Below, piece by piece: positions 1 through 6,028 of a stretch of DNA of 7,453 nt. The stretch covers positions 1 to 7,453 of the forward strand of contig JAEPNS010000160.1 in NCBI GenBank assembly GCA_017643325.1, written 5' to 3'. Every line of letters begins with the position of its first letter. The stretch's first letter is position 1. Source of the DNA: Alphaproteobacteria bacterium (GTDB lineage Bacteria; Pseudomonadota; Alphaproteobacteria; UBA6615). A program made the translations under genes and the position numbers. The notes beneath the pieces are model-generated. The model was given only the letters and a program-made list of their open reading frames with translations, was not told where the DNA came from and did not search any database.

Positions 1-384
1 AGTCTCGACGCAGTCGTCATACCCGGCGCCCGACGCGACGGTCGCCTCGAAGGGGTAGAGGTTGATCACGATCAGGTCGATCGCCCCGATGTCGTGCGCC
101 TGCATCGCGGCGCGGTCCGCGTCGTTGTCGCGCCGGGCGAGGATGCCGCCATGGATCTTCGGGTGCAGGGTCTTGACGCGGCCGTCCATGATTTCGGGGA
201 AGCCGGTGTGGTCGGCGACCTCCGTGACCGGCACGCCGGCGTCGGCGAGCGCCTTCGCCGAGCCTCCCGTGGACAGGATTTCGATGTCGTGGCGGGCAAG
301 CGCCGCGCCGAGGTCCGTCAGCCCCGCCTTGTCGGAAACGGAGATGATCGCGCGCGTGATCTGCGCGTCTGCATTGTTGGGCAC
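1..384 (-). CDS. purH: Bifunctional AICAR formyltransferase/IMP cyclohydrolase, N-terminal part (cut by window edge)
   Basis: PurH performs the last two steps of de novo IMP synthesis in the cytoplasm: formylation of AICAR and ring closure of FAICAR. Only the first 128 codons are present; the gene runs off the left edge in frame. They cover most of the N-terminal IMP cyclohydrolase (MGS-like) domain. The diagnostic stretches are all visible: ISVSDKAGL (about residues 14-22), ILSTGGSAKAL, VTEVADHTGFPEIMDGRVK, TLHPKIHGGILARR, and IDLIVINLYPFEATVA. These closely match E. coli PurH as I remember it. The start is taken as GTG at 384, because a GAAGGA Shine-Dalgarno-like sequence (396-401) lies 11 bases upstream and no other in-frame start fits the family's N-terminus. 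The gene lies 83 bases downstream of the dehydratase gene, with no terminator seen between them. It is a housekeeping gene bordering the glycan locus, not part of its chemistry. Confidence 0.96.
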   Translation of the reverse strand, partial: MPNNADAQITRAIISVSDKAGLTDLGAALARHDIEILSTGGSAKALADAGVPVTEVADHTGFPEIMDGRVKTLHPKIHGGILARRDNDADRAAMQAHDIGAIDLIVINLYPFEATVASGAGYDDCVET

Positions 385-467
385 CGGTGGGATCGTCCTT
401 CGTAAATGCTGGGGTGGCGTTCTGTCCGGGCCAGGGTCGGAACTCGTTGAGGGTTGCGTCTTGCGGG

Positions 468-2384
468 CTACTTCGCCGCCGCCGGGTGGGCGGACGGCGT
501 GTCGGTCCGGAATTCGGGCACGAGATGCGCGAGCTGCGCGCGGCAGGCATCGCCGTTGCCGTCGCGCGCGGCGGCGAGCAGCTCGTCGATCGCGCGCGCG
601 AGAACCTCTCGGTCCGCGGCGCGCGGGTGGGCGAGCCGGATCGCCGCGTTGTCGGTCGGCGTCAGGCTCTCGGCGTCGTGGAACAGCTCCTCGTGCAGCT
701 TCTCGCCGGGGCGCAGGCCGACGAAACGGATGTCGACGTCCTCATAGGGACGCTTGCCGGCGAGGCGGATCATCTGCTCGGCGAGGTCGAGGATGCGCAC
801 GGGCTCGCCCATGTCGAGCACGAAGATGCCGCCCGCATGCGCCGCGTCGTTCGACCCGAGCACCGAGGCCTGGAGCACGAGCTCGACGGCCTCGCGCGTG
901 GTCATGAAATAGCGCGTGATGTCCCGGTGGGTGACGGTCAGCGGCCCGCCCGAAGACAGCTGGCGCTCGAACAGGGGGACGACCGACCCGGTCGAGCCGA
1001 GCACGTTGCCGAAGCGCACGGTCACGAAGCGGCAGCCGCCCTCGCCGCGGCTGCGGTCCAGCGCCTGGCAGTAGCTCTCGGCCACGCGCTTGGTCGCCCC
1101 CATGGCGTTCGTCGGATTGACCGCCTTGTCGGTGGAAATCAGGACCATCGTCGATGTCCCGGTCTCTCGGCACAGGTCGGCGACGATGCGCGAGCCGCCG
1201 ATATTGGTCATGACGCCTTCCGGCACATGGGCCTCGACGATGGGCACGTGTTTCAGCGCCGCCGCGTGGAACACCAGGTCGGGCCGCGCCTCGGCGAAGA
1301 CGGCGGACATGGCCGTGCGGTCGCGCACGTCGGCCAGGTGGGCATGGTGCGCGGGGCCGTCCGCGCGTTCGCCGGTCTCCAGGTCGATGGCGTAGAGGTT
1401 GAACTCGGAGCTGTCGACGAGGTCCAGCCGCGACGGACCGAGCGCCGCGATCTGGCGCACCAGCTCGCTGCCGATCGTCCCGCCTGCGCCGGTCACCAGC
1501 ACCCGCCGGTCGCGGATCAGGTTTTCCATGGCCGGCCGGTCGAGCACGGCCTGCGGGCGGCCGAGCAGGTCCTCGACGGCGACGGGCTTGACCTCGATGG
1601 CCTCGCCGATTCCGGACTGGAACTCGGTCAGCCGGGGCAGGCGCGCCATGGACATGCCGTGGGTCTCGGCGATGTCGAGCAGGCGCCGCATGAAGGCCGG
1701 GTCGAGGCCGCGCTTGGTCACGACCAGGCGTTGCGGCCGCTCGGCGCGCAGCGCCAGCCGGCGCATCACGGCGGGCAGGTCGTCGGGCGTGCCGAGGACG
1801 GGAACGTTTCGGATGTGCCGTCCGACCCGCCGGCCCTTCTCGTCGAGCACGCCGACCACACGGTAGGCCGCGCCGGGCTGGCGGGCGATGTCGCGGATAA
1901 AGGCCTCGGCCTCGTCGCCCGCGCCGACCAGCAGGACGGGCACGCCGGGTTTCGCGCCCGGTTCGGCCCGGAGCTCGAAATGCCGGTCCTTGATCAGCCG
2001 GTAGACAAAGCGCGGCCCGCCCAGCAGCGCCATCAGCACGAACCAGTTGATGATCGGCAGCGAGCGCGGCAGGAACTCCGCACGCGAGGTGATGAACAGG
2101 ATCGGGACGAAGATCAGGACCGCAAGGCTCACCGCCTTGGTGATCTGGATCAGGTCGTTCATCGAGGCGTAGCGCCAGATTCCCCGGTAGAGGCCCATCG
2201 GCCAGAACACGGCGGCGGCAATCACTGCGAACAGCAGCGTGCTCTGCACGATGAAGGTTTCGGGCACGGTGTCGATGGACGGGCCCATGCGCAGCCACAG
2301 CGACAGCGGCAGCGACAGGGCCGCCATGAAAATGTCGTGTCCGTAGGCGATTTTCGACCGGCTGAGCCGGAGGTTTGCGCGCAT
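468..2384 (-). CDS. Membrane-bound nucleotide-sugar 4,6-dehydratase, WbpM/FlaA1/CapD family
   Basis: This 638-residue protein has the size and plan of WbpM-type enzymes (about 600-665 aa), which convert UDP-GlcNAc to UDP-4-keto-6-deoxy-HexNAc for surface glycans. The N-terminus carries about four hydrophobic segments (roughly residues 14-34, 45-67, 84-100 and 108-126). A first Rossmann-like CoA-binding-type domain follows (LLVGAGDEAEAF, 151-162). The catalytic short-chain dehydrogenase domain starts at VTGAGGTIGSELV (297-309), the NAD(P)-binding loop. STDK (417-420) and MGATK (428-432) give the active site; Met428 takes the place of the usual SDR Tyr, as is known for the long WbpM/PglF type. 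RFGNVLGSTGSVVPLF (457-472), RYFM (491-494) and GLRPGEKLHEEL (556-567) are further family motifs. ATG at 2384 is chosen because it precedes the first membrane segment at the usual distance; its ribosome site is weak. The gene follows the WbpL-like gene by 66 bases, the same partnership as wbpL-wbpM in Pseudomonas. The exact substrate cannot be read from sequence. Confidence 0.95.
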   Translation of the reverse strand: MRANLRLSRSKIAYGHDIFMAALSLPLSLWLRMGPSIDTVPETFIVQSTLLFAVIAAAVFWPMGLYRGIWRYASMNDLIQITKAVSLAVLIFVPILFITSRAEFLPRSLPIINWFVLMALLGGPRFVYRLIKDRHFELRAEPGAKPGVPVLLVGAGDEAEAFIRDIARQPGAAYRVVGVLDEKGRRVGRHIRNVPVLGTPDDLPAVMRRLALRAERPQRLVVTKRGLDPAFMRRLLDIAETHGMSMARLPRLTEFQSGIGEAIEVKPVAVEDLLGRPQAVLDRPAMENLIRDRRVLVTGAGGTIGSELVRQIAALGPSRLDLVDSSEFNLYAIDLETGERADGPAHHAHLADVRDRTAMSAVFAEARPDLVFHAAALKHVPIVEAHVPEGVMTNIGGSRIVADLCRETGTSTMVLISTDKAVNPTNAMGATKRVAESYCQALDRSRGEGGCRFVTVRFGNVLGSTGSVVPLFERQLSSGGPLTVTHRDITRYFMTTREAVELVLQASVLGSNDAAHAGGIFVLDMGEPVRILDLAEQMIRLAGKRPYEDVDIRFVGLRPGEKLHEELFHDAESLTPTDNAAIRLAHPRAADREVLARAIDELLAAARDGNGDACRAQLAHLVPEFRTDTPSAHPAAAK

Positions 2385-2411
2385 TCGCGGTTCGTCCCGT
2401 TCGATGGCCCG

Positions 2412-2438
2412 CTTATACCACTAAGCCCGATCCGGCAA
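2412..2438 (-). promoter_or_regulatory. Weak candidate promoter upstream of the dehydratase gene
   Basis: In the 66-base gap between the WbpL-like and dehydratase genes, the minus strand has TATAAG (2412-2417) as a possible -10 box and TTGCCG (2433-2438) as a possible -35 box, 15 bases apart. TATAAG matches the sigma-70 consensus at 5 of 6 positions and is the only AT-rich word in the gap. The spacer is shorter than the usual 16-18, so this may be chance. The two genes could equally be transcribed together. Confidence 0.2.
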
Positions 2439-2450
2439 AGCCCCCGACGC

Positions 2451-3482
2451 CTATCCCGGCGCCTGGCCGGCTGCCGGGCCGGGCCTGCGCATCCAGGCCA
2501 GCAGGGCCACAACCACCGCCGCGGCGAGCGCCAGCGCCCCCAGCCGGACCGCGAGGCTGTCCGGCGCGGCCGCCGCGCCCAGCGCGAGGCCGATGAGGGC
2601 CGCATTCGCGACGGCCACGGCGGCGCTGACCCGCGCGTGCGACCGTCCGTTCTGGACGGCCTGCTGGTAGAAATGCTCGCGGTGCGCCCGCCACACCTTC
2701 TCGCCCCGCGCGAGGCGGCGAAGCAGGGTGAGGGTCGCGTCGGCGAGATAATAAAGCGGCAGGATGAGCGCCGCCTCCCAGTGCCCGCCCGCCGCAAGCG
2801 CGAGCAGCAGCCAGCCGAGCAGGAAACCGAGGGGCACGCTGCCGATGTCGCCGAGGAAGATTTTCGCCGGGTGCCAGTTCCAGGCCAGGAAGCCTGCGGA
2901 CGCCGCCGCGATCAGCAGCGCCGGGACCGCGTTGCCGCCGGGCGCGGCGCCGAGCCAAAGCCCGATCGCGCCCAGCCCGAGCCCGATGGCGATCGCCTCC
3001 ACGGCGCTGATGCCGTCGATGCCGTCCATGAAGTTGAACAGGTTCACGAACCATACGAGGCCGACGGCGGCCAGCGCGGCGTCGAGCCAGGGCGGTAGCA
3101 GGCCCTGGAACACGAGGCCCGGCAGGATCAGGACGCCGGCGATGGCCGTGGCGAACTGGGCGGCCAGCCGCGGGAGCGGGCCGATGGTCCTGAGGTCGTC
3201 GATCCACGAAACGGCCGCGAGGAGCAGGGCGCACAGCGGAAGCAGCCAGGCTTGCGGCCCGGTTGTCGCGGGCGTGAGCAGGAACGCGGCAATCAGCCAG
3301 GCAGGCAGCAGGGCGGCGAGCAGCCCGATCCCGCCCCCGCGCGGCGTCGGCGTGGCGTGCGAGCTGCGCTCGTTGGGCCGGTCGAGGATATCCCGGCGCA
3401 AGAGCTCGCGGCGCACGATCCAGACGAACGCGAGCGCGGCGATTGCGGTGGCCGGCAGGAGGATGGCGAGGCTCGGTCCCAA
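2451..3482 (-). CDS. Polyprenyl-phosphate N-acetylhexosamine-1-phosphate transferase, WbpL/WecA/MraY family (GT4-type PNPT)
   Basis: This 343-residue, strongly hydrophobic protein belongs to the polytopic family that moves a sugar-1-phosphate from a UDP-sugar to undecaprenyl phosphate at the inner membrane, the first step of lipid-linked glycan assembly. Family motifs appear in order: DRPNERSSHATPTPRGGG (34-51), the acidic pair in SWIDDLRTIGPLPRLAAQF (DD at 95-96), NLFNFMDGIDG (147-157), FLGDIGS (209-215), and the cytoplasmic-loop motif AHREHFYQ (266-273). About ten membrane segments are likely. The last motif and the length (Pseudomonas WbpL is about 340 aa) point to the WbpL branch rather than MraY, which is consistent with the WbpM-like dehydratase next to it. 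The start is TTG at 3482: GGAAGG (3490-3495) sits seven bases upstream, and the frame back toward the terminator has no ATG or GTG. The gene begins just after a terminator, so it probably has its own promoter or depends on read-through. The substrate is probably UDP-QuiNAc, UDP-FucNAc or UDP-GlcNAc (inference). Confidence 0.94.
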   Translation of the reverse strand: MGPSLAILLPATAIAALAFVWIVRRELLRRDILDRPNERSSHATPTPRGGGIGLLAALLPAWLIAAFLLTPATTGPQAWLLPLCALLLAAVSWIDDLRTIGPLPRLAAQFATAIAGVLILPGLVFQGLLPPWLDAALAAVGLVWFVNLFNFMDGIDGISAVEAIAIGLGLGAIGLWLGAAPGGNAVPALLIAAASAGFLAWNWHPAKIFLGDIGSVPLGFLLGWLLLALAAGGHWEAALILPLYYLADATLTLLRRLARGEKVWRAHREHFYQQAVQNGRSHARVSAAVAVANAALIGLALGAAAAPDSLAVRLGALALAAAVVVALLAWMRRPGPAAGQAPG

Positions 3483-3489
3483 GTCGGCG

Positions 3490-3495
3490 CCTTCC
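3490..3495 (-). promoter_or_regulatory. Ribosome binding site deciding a TTG start
   Basis: The minus-strand sequence GGAAGG lies seven bases before the TTG codon at 3482. This is good Shine-Dalgarno spacing. It supports initiation at TTG for the WbpL-like gene, whose frame has no better start codon near the N-terminal membrane segment. Confidence 0.65.
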
Positions 3496-3511
3496 GGTTG
3501 GTGATGGCGCG

Positions 3512-3541
3512 CTTGTAGCGGGAAAAACGAAGGCCCGGCAA
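3512..3541 (-). promoter_or_regulatory. Weak candidate promoter overlapping the terminator
   Basis: On the minus strand TTGCCG (3536-3541) and TACAAG (3512-3517) are separated by 18 bases; each matches four of six sigma-70 consensus positions. The -35-like word lies inside the terminator hairpin. The WbpL-like gene needs a promoter somewhere in this roughly 95-base gap if the terminator is efficient, and this is the best pair I see. The match is weak and could be chance. Confidence 0.2.
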
Positions 3542-3553
3542 GGTGCCGGGCCT
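3523..3553 (-). terminator. Rho-independent terminator after the GT4 glycosyltransferase gene
   Basis: Read on the minus strand, AGGCCCGGCA (3544-3553) and TGCCGGGCCT (3531-3540) form a perfect 10-bp stem around a 3-base loop. A U-rich run follows, with TTTTT at 3523-3527. It lies about 22 bases beyond the glycosyltransferase stop codon and 40 bases before the next start. It would end transcripts that carry the amidotransferase, ligase/polymerase and glycosyltransferase genes. Its U-tract orientation fits only the minus strand, since the plus-strand side lacks a T run. Confidence 0.9.
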
Positions 3554-3575
3554 CGACGGTCGGGGCGGGTCTCGG

Positions 3576-4715
3576 TCAGTCCGTTCGAAGACCGAGGTGC
3601 TCGAGCTGGCGTGCGATCACGTGGCGTTCGTCGAACTCGGCCCGCGCGCGTGCAAGCCCCGCGGCGCCCATCGCATCCCGCTTGCCGGGGTCCGAGATCA
3701 GCGCGTTCAATGCCTCTGCCAGGGCGTCCGGGTCGTTGACCGGGACCAGCAGGCCGGTCTGCCCGTCGACCACCTCTTCCCGGCTTCCGCGGATATCGGT
3801 CGCGACGACCGGCAGGCCGGTCAGCATCGCCTCGATGATGGAGCGCGGCATACCCTCGCGGTGCGACGGCAGGGTGAAGATGTCGGCCGCGCGCAGCAGG
3901 TCCGGGACGTCGCCGCGATATCCCAGGAAACGGATGCGCCCCTTCAGGTCCGGGTCGTTGTCCGCGGCACGTATCGCGTCATCCAGCCCCGGCGCATGGT
4001 CGCTCGCAAGCCGGTCGCCCACCGCCCAGAGCTCGGCGTCGACATCCCGCATGGCGGCGATCAGCTCGGGATATCCCTTCTCGGCGACGAGCCGTCCCGT
4101 GGTCATGACCACGACCCGGTCCCCGGGCGTGCCCAGCGCCGCGCGGGTCGCGGCGCGGTCTTCCGGCGCGTGCGCGGGGCGGAAGGTGTCCGGGTCGCTG
4201 CCGTTGCCGATGGCGAACACGCGGCCGGTCCGGCAAAGCCCGAGACGCTGCGCGGTCGCGGCGTCCTCGGCGGACTGGGTCAGCAGCGTATGGGTCACGC
4301 GTCCCGCCAGCCACTCGGCGGCGATGTGGGCCTGCCGCCGGATCACGGGCATGCGGTCGTGAAAGTAGAAGCCGTGGGCGGTGTAGGCGATCCGGGGAAC
4401 GCCGGCGCCGGCGGCCGCGAACCGGCCGACGAACGCCGCCACGGGCGTGTGCGCGTGCACGAGGTCGAACCGTTCCCGGCGGAACAGCGCGTGCAGGGCG
4501 ATGCCCGCACGAAGGTTGCGCAGGGGATTGCTGCTGCGGGCCAGCGGGACGGTTTCGATGCGGAAGCCCTCGTCGCGGACCCGGGCCGCCAGCTCCCCGT
4601 CCGCACAGACGCCGACCACCTCGTGGCCCTCGTCGCGCAGGGCGTGCATCAGGGGACGCAGGAAATGATAGAGCGTGAAGTCGACCGTGCAGAGCTGGCA
4701 GATCTTAAGCGCCAT
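3576..4715 (-). CDS. Glycosyltransferase family 4 (GT-B fold), surface glycan assembly
   Basis: This complete 379-residue protein is a retaining, GT-B-fold glycosyltransferase of family GT4. It would move a sugar from a nucleotide donor onto the growing lipid-linked glycan on the cytoplasmic face of the inner membrane. The N-terminal acceptor domain starts at once (KICQLCTVDFTLYHFLRPLM, 4-23) and contains HAHTPVAAFVGR (87-98) and YTAHGFYFHD (111-120). The linker IGNGSDPDTFRP (169-180) leads to the donor domain with TTGRLVAEKGY (205-215). The EX7E nucleotide-sugar motif is E287 to E295 in HREGMPRSIIEAM, followed by GLPVVATDIRGSREEV (300-315). It has no signal peptide or membrane segment and is of usual length. 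ATG at 4715 overlaps the end of the ligase/polymerase gene by 11 bases, so the two are probably translationally coupled; GGCGGA five bases upstream may serve as a ribosome site. A strong terminator follows. The family assignment is firm, but donor and acceptor are unknown. Confidence 0.95.
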   Translation of the reverse strand: MALKICQLCTVDFTLYHFLRPLMHALRDEGHEVVGVCADGELAARVRDEGFRIETVPLARSSNPLRNLRAGIALHALFRRERFDLVHAHTPVAAFVGRFAAAGAGVPRIAYTAHGFYFHDRMPVIRRQAHIAAEWLAGRVTHTLLTQSAEDAATAQRLGLCRTGRVFAIGNGSDPDTFRPAHAPEDRAATRAALGTPGDRVVVMTTGRLVAEKGYPELIAAMRDVDAELWAVGDRLASDHAPGLDDAIRAADNDPDLKGRIRFLGYRGDVPDLLRAADIFTLPSHREGMPRSIIEAMLTGLPVVATDIRGSREEVVDGQTGLLVPVNDPDALAEALNALISDPGKRDAMGAAGLARARAEFDERHVIARQLEHLGLRTD

Positions 4716-5973
4716 CGCGGTCCGCCGGGGCTGTCGCGCGGGTGCCGGGAACGACGATCGCCGTGACCAGGATGGCGACGATGCCCAGCGTCGCCATCCA
4801 CCAGCCCTGCCAGATCCCGAAGCTGAGCTGTGCGATGGCGAAGGCGGATGCCAGGGTCGCCAGCGCCGCCGCCGGCATGGCGCGGTTTCCGCGCCGTTCG
4901 GGGATGGAGACGACGATCAGCGCAAACAGCGCGGCCGCGATCGCGAGCCCGACCACGCCCAGTTCCAGCCAGATCTGCATCAGCGCGTTGTGGGGATGCA
5001 GCGGCATCGCCTGTCCCATCGTCGGGTTGTCGCCGAACTGGAACATGAACAGCTGCGCGTCGCCGCCGGGCACGGCGCGGGCCGTGTCCAGGCCCCAGCC
5101 GAAAAGCGGCTGGTCCAGAATCCGTTCGGCGGCGAATTGCCAGATCAGGAAGCGGTGCACCTCGGAATTCGGGCCGTCGACGTTCTCGATCAGGAACGTG
5201 TTGGCGAGCGGCACGATCGTATCGAGGAAGGGCACGATGGCGACCGATATCGCGAACCCGGCGATCAGGAGGCGCTTTGCCCATGTCGCCGAAACCCAGG
5301 CCAGCCCGAAGGCGACCAGTCCGGCGAGGAACGCGAAAAGCGGGGTGGAGGGTGCGAGGGCGAACAGCGCGAGCGTGGCGAGCAGGAGGGTCACCGCGGC
5401 GACGTAGCGCCCGAACAGCTGCGCGATGACGAGGGCGACCGGCCAGACGAAGATCGCCAGCACGCCCGCTGTGCGGTTGAACCGCTCGAGCTCGTGGGAT
5501 TCGCGGATCGTGAGGCCGATCCATGCGGCGAACGCACCGTTCGTCAGGATGAACAGGGCCAGCAGGACAAGGCCGACGACGGTTCCGCCCACCAGCCAGA
5601 AGTTGAAACGGCGCTGTCCGGCCGGGTCCAGGTTCCTGGCTGCGTCGAGGAGGACGAGCAGGCAGGCGGCCAGGAGGATCAGCCGCGAGCCGGTGTACAA
5701 GGTCCGCGCCGGCGCGACGCTCCAGAGCCAGCTCGCGGCGCCCCACAGGATCAGGGCGGCGAACAAAAGCCCGAGCCGGCTTCGCAGCGGGATCGGCCAG
5801 GTCCCGGACAGTGCGCGCAGGAGCACGAGAAGCAGTGCGCCCGCGACCGCGACGATCCACATCTGGCCGGGGGCCAGGACGGCCACGGGGAGAAACGCGA
5901 AGGCGACCGCGAACAGGACCGCCGGTTCCCCTTTTTCCGCGACGTTCGCGGGCTCGTTGTTCGGAACACTCAT
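4705..5973 (-). CDS. O-antigen ligase/polymerase family membrane protein (Wzy_C/WaaL-like)
   Basis: This 422-residue, highly hydrophobic protein has about 10-12 predicted membrane segments and a large central outside loop. Its pattern is that of the Wzy_C superfamily, which includes WaaL ligases and Wzy polymerases acting on undecaprenyl-linked glycans at the periplasmic face. Supporting motifs, numbered from the chosen ATG, are HRFLIWQFAAERILDQPLFG then WGLDTAR (about 273-299), and LHPHNALMQIWLELGVVG (325-342). The latter holds the conserved His and Asn region typical of this superfamily. Arginines in RSRLGLLF and APARTLYTGSRL (about 64-98) are also typical. ATG at 5973 is preferred because AAAAGG lies six bases upstream; an in-frame TTG at 6009 would add 12 residues. 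The gene follows the amidotransferase by 55 bases and overlaps the GT4 gene by 11, indicating one operon. Whether it is a ligase or a polymerase cannot be settled from sequence alone. Confidence 0.88.
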   Translation of the reverse strand: MSVPNNEPANVAEKGEPAVLFAVAFAFLPVAVLAPGQMWIVAVAGALLLVLLRALSGTWPIPLRSRLGLLFAALILWGAASWLWSVAPARTLYTGSRLILLAACLLVLLDAARNLDPAGQRRFNFWLVGGTVVGLVLLALFILTNGAFAAWIGLTIRESHELERFNRTAGVLAIFVWPVALVIAQLFGRYVAAVTLLLATLALFALAPSTPLFAFLAGLVAFGLAWVSATWAKRLLIAGFAISVAIVPFLDTIVPLANTFLIENVDGPNSEVHRFLIWQFAAERILDQPLFGWGLDTARAVPGGDAQLFMFQFGDNPTMGQAMPLHPHNALMQIWLELGVVGLAIAAALFALIVVSIPERRGNRAMPAAALATLASAFAIAQLSFGIWQGWWMATLGIVAILVTAIVVPGTRATAPADRDGA

Positions 5974-5979
5974 CGCCGA

Positions 5980-5985
5980 CCTTTT
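5980..5985 (-). promoter_or_regulatory. Ribosome binding site deciding an ATG start
   Basis: The minus-strand word AAAAGG lies six bases before ATG at 5973. It favours this start over the TTG at 6009, 12 codons upstream, for the ligase/polymerase-type gene. Confidence 0.5.
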
Positions 5986-6028
5986 GCCCCAGCCGTGGCA
6001 GGTCGGCAACCCGCAAGCGCGGCGCGCG

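Noticed and set aside
17..550. A 177-codon minus-strand open frame across the purH start region
   Set aside because: It reads the purH DNA in a different frame; the true frame gives an unmistakable PurH N-terminus from GTG at 384.
2455..2478. Inverted repeat CCCGGC / GCCGGG near the end of the WbpL-like gene, possible terminator
   Set aside because: The stem is only 6 bp with a 12-base loop, lies inside the coding end, and has no T-run on either side.
387..3098. A 903-codon open frame on the plus strand opposite the dehydratase and WbpL-like genes
   Set aside because: Its protein is a low-complexity mix rich in Arg, Gly, Ala, His, Gln and Asp with no recognisable domain, and it lies opposite two genes with full family motifs. 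Long antisense frames are expected in GC-rich DNA with strong third-position GC bias.
2413..3234. A 273-codon minus-strand frame overlapping the WbpL-like gene in another frame
   Set aside because: The overlapping frame holds all the transferase motifs and membrane segments, while this one is Arg/Gly/Pro-rich and featureless.
3543..4766. A 407-codon plus-strand open frame opposite the GT4 gene
   Set aside because: It mirrors a well-supported glycosyltransferase, has no family motif, and spans the minus-strand terminator; it is a composition shadow.
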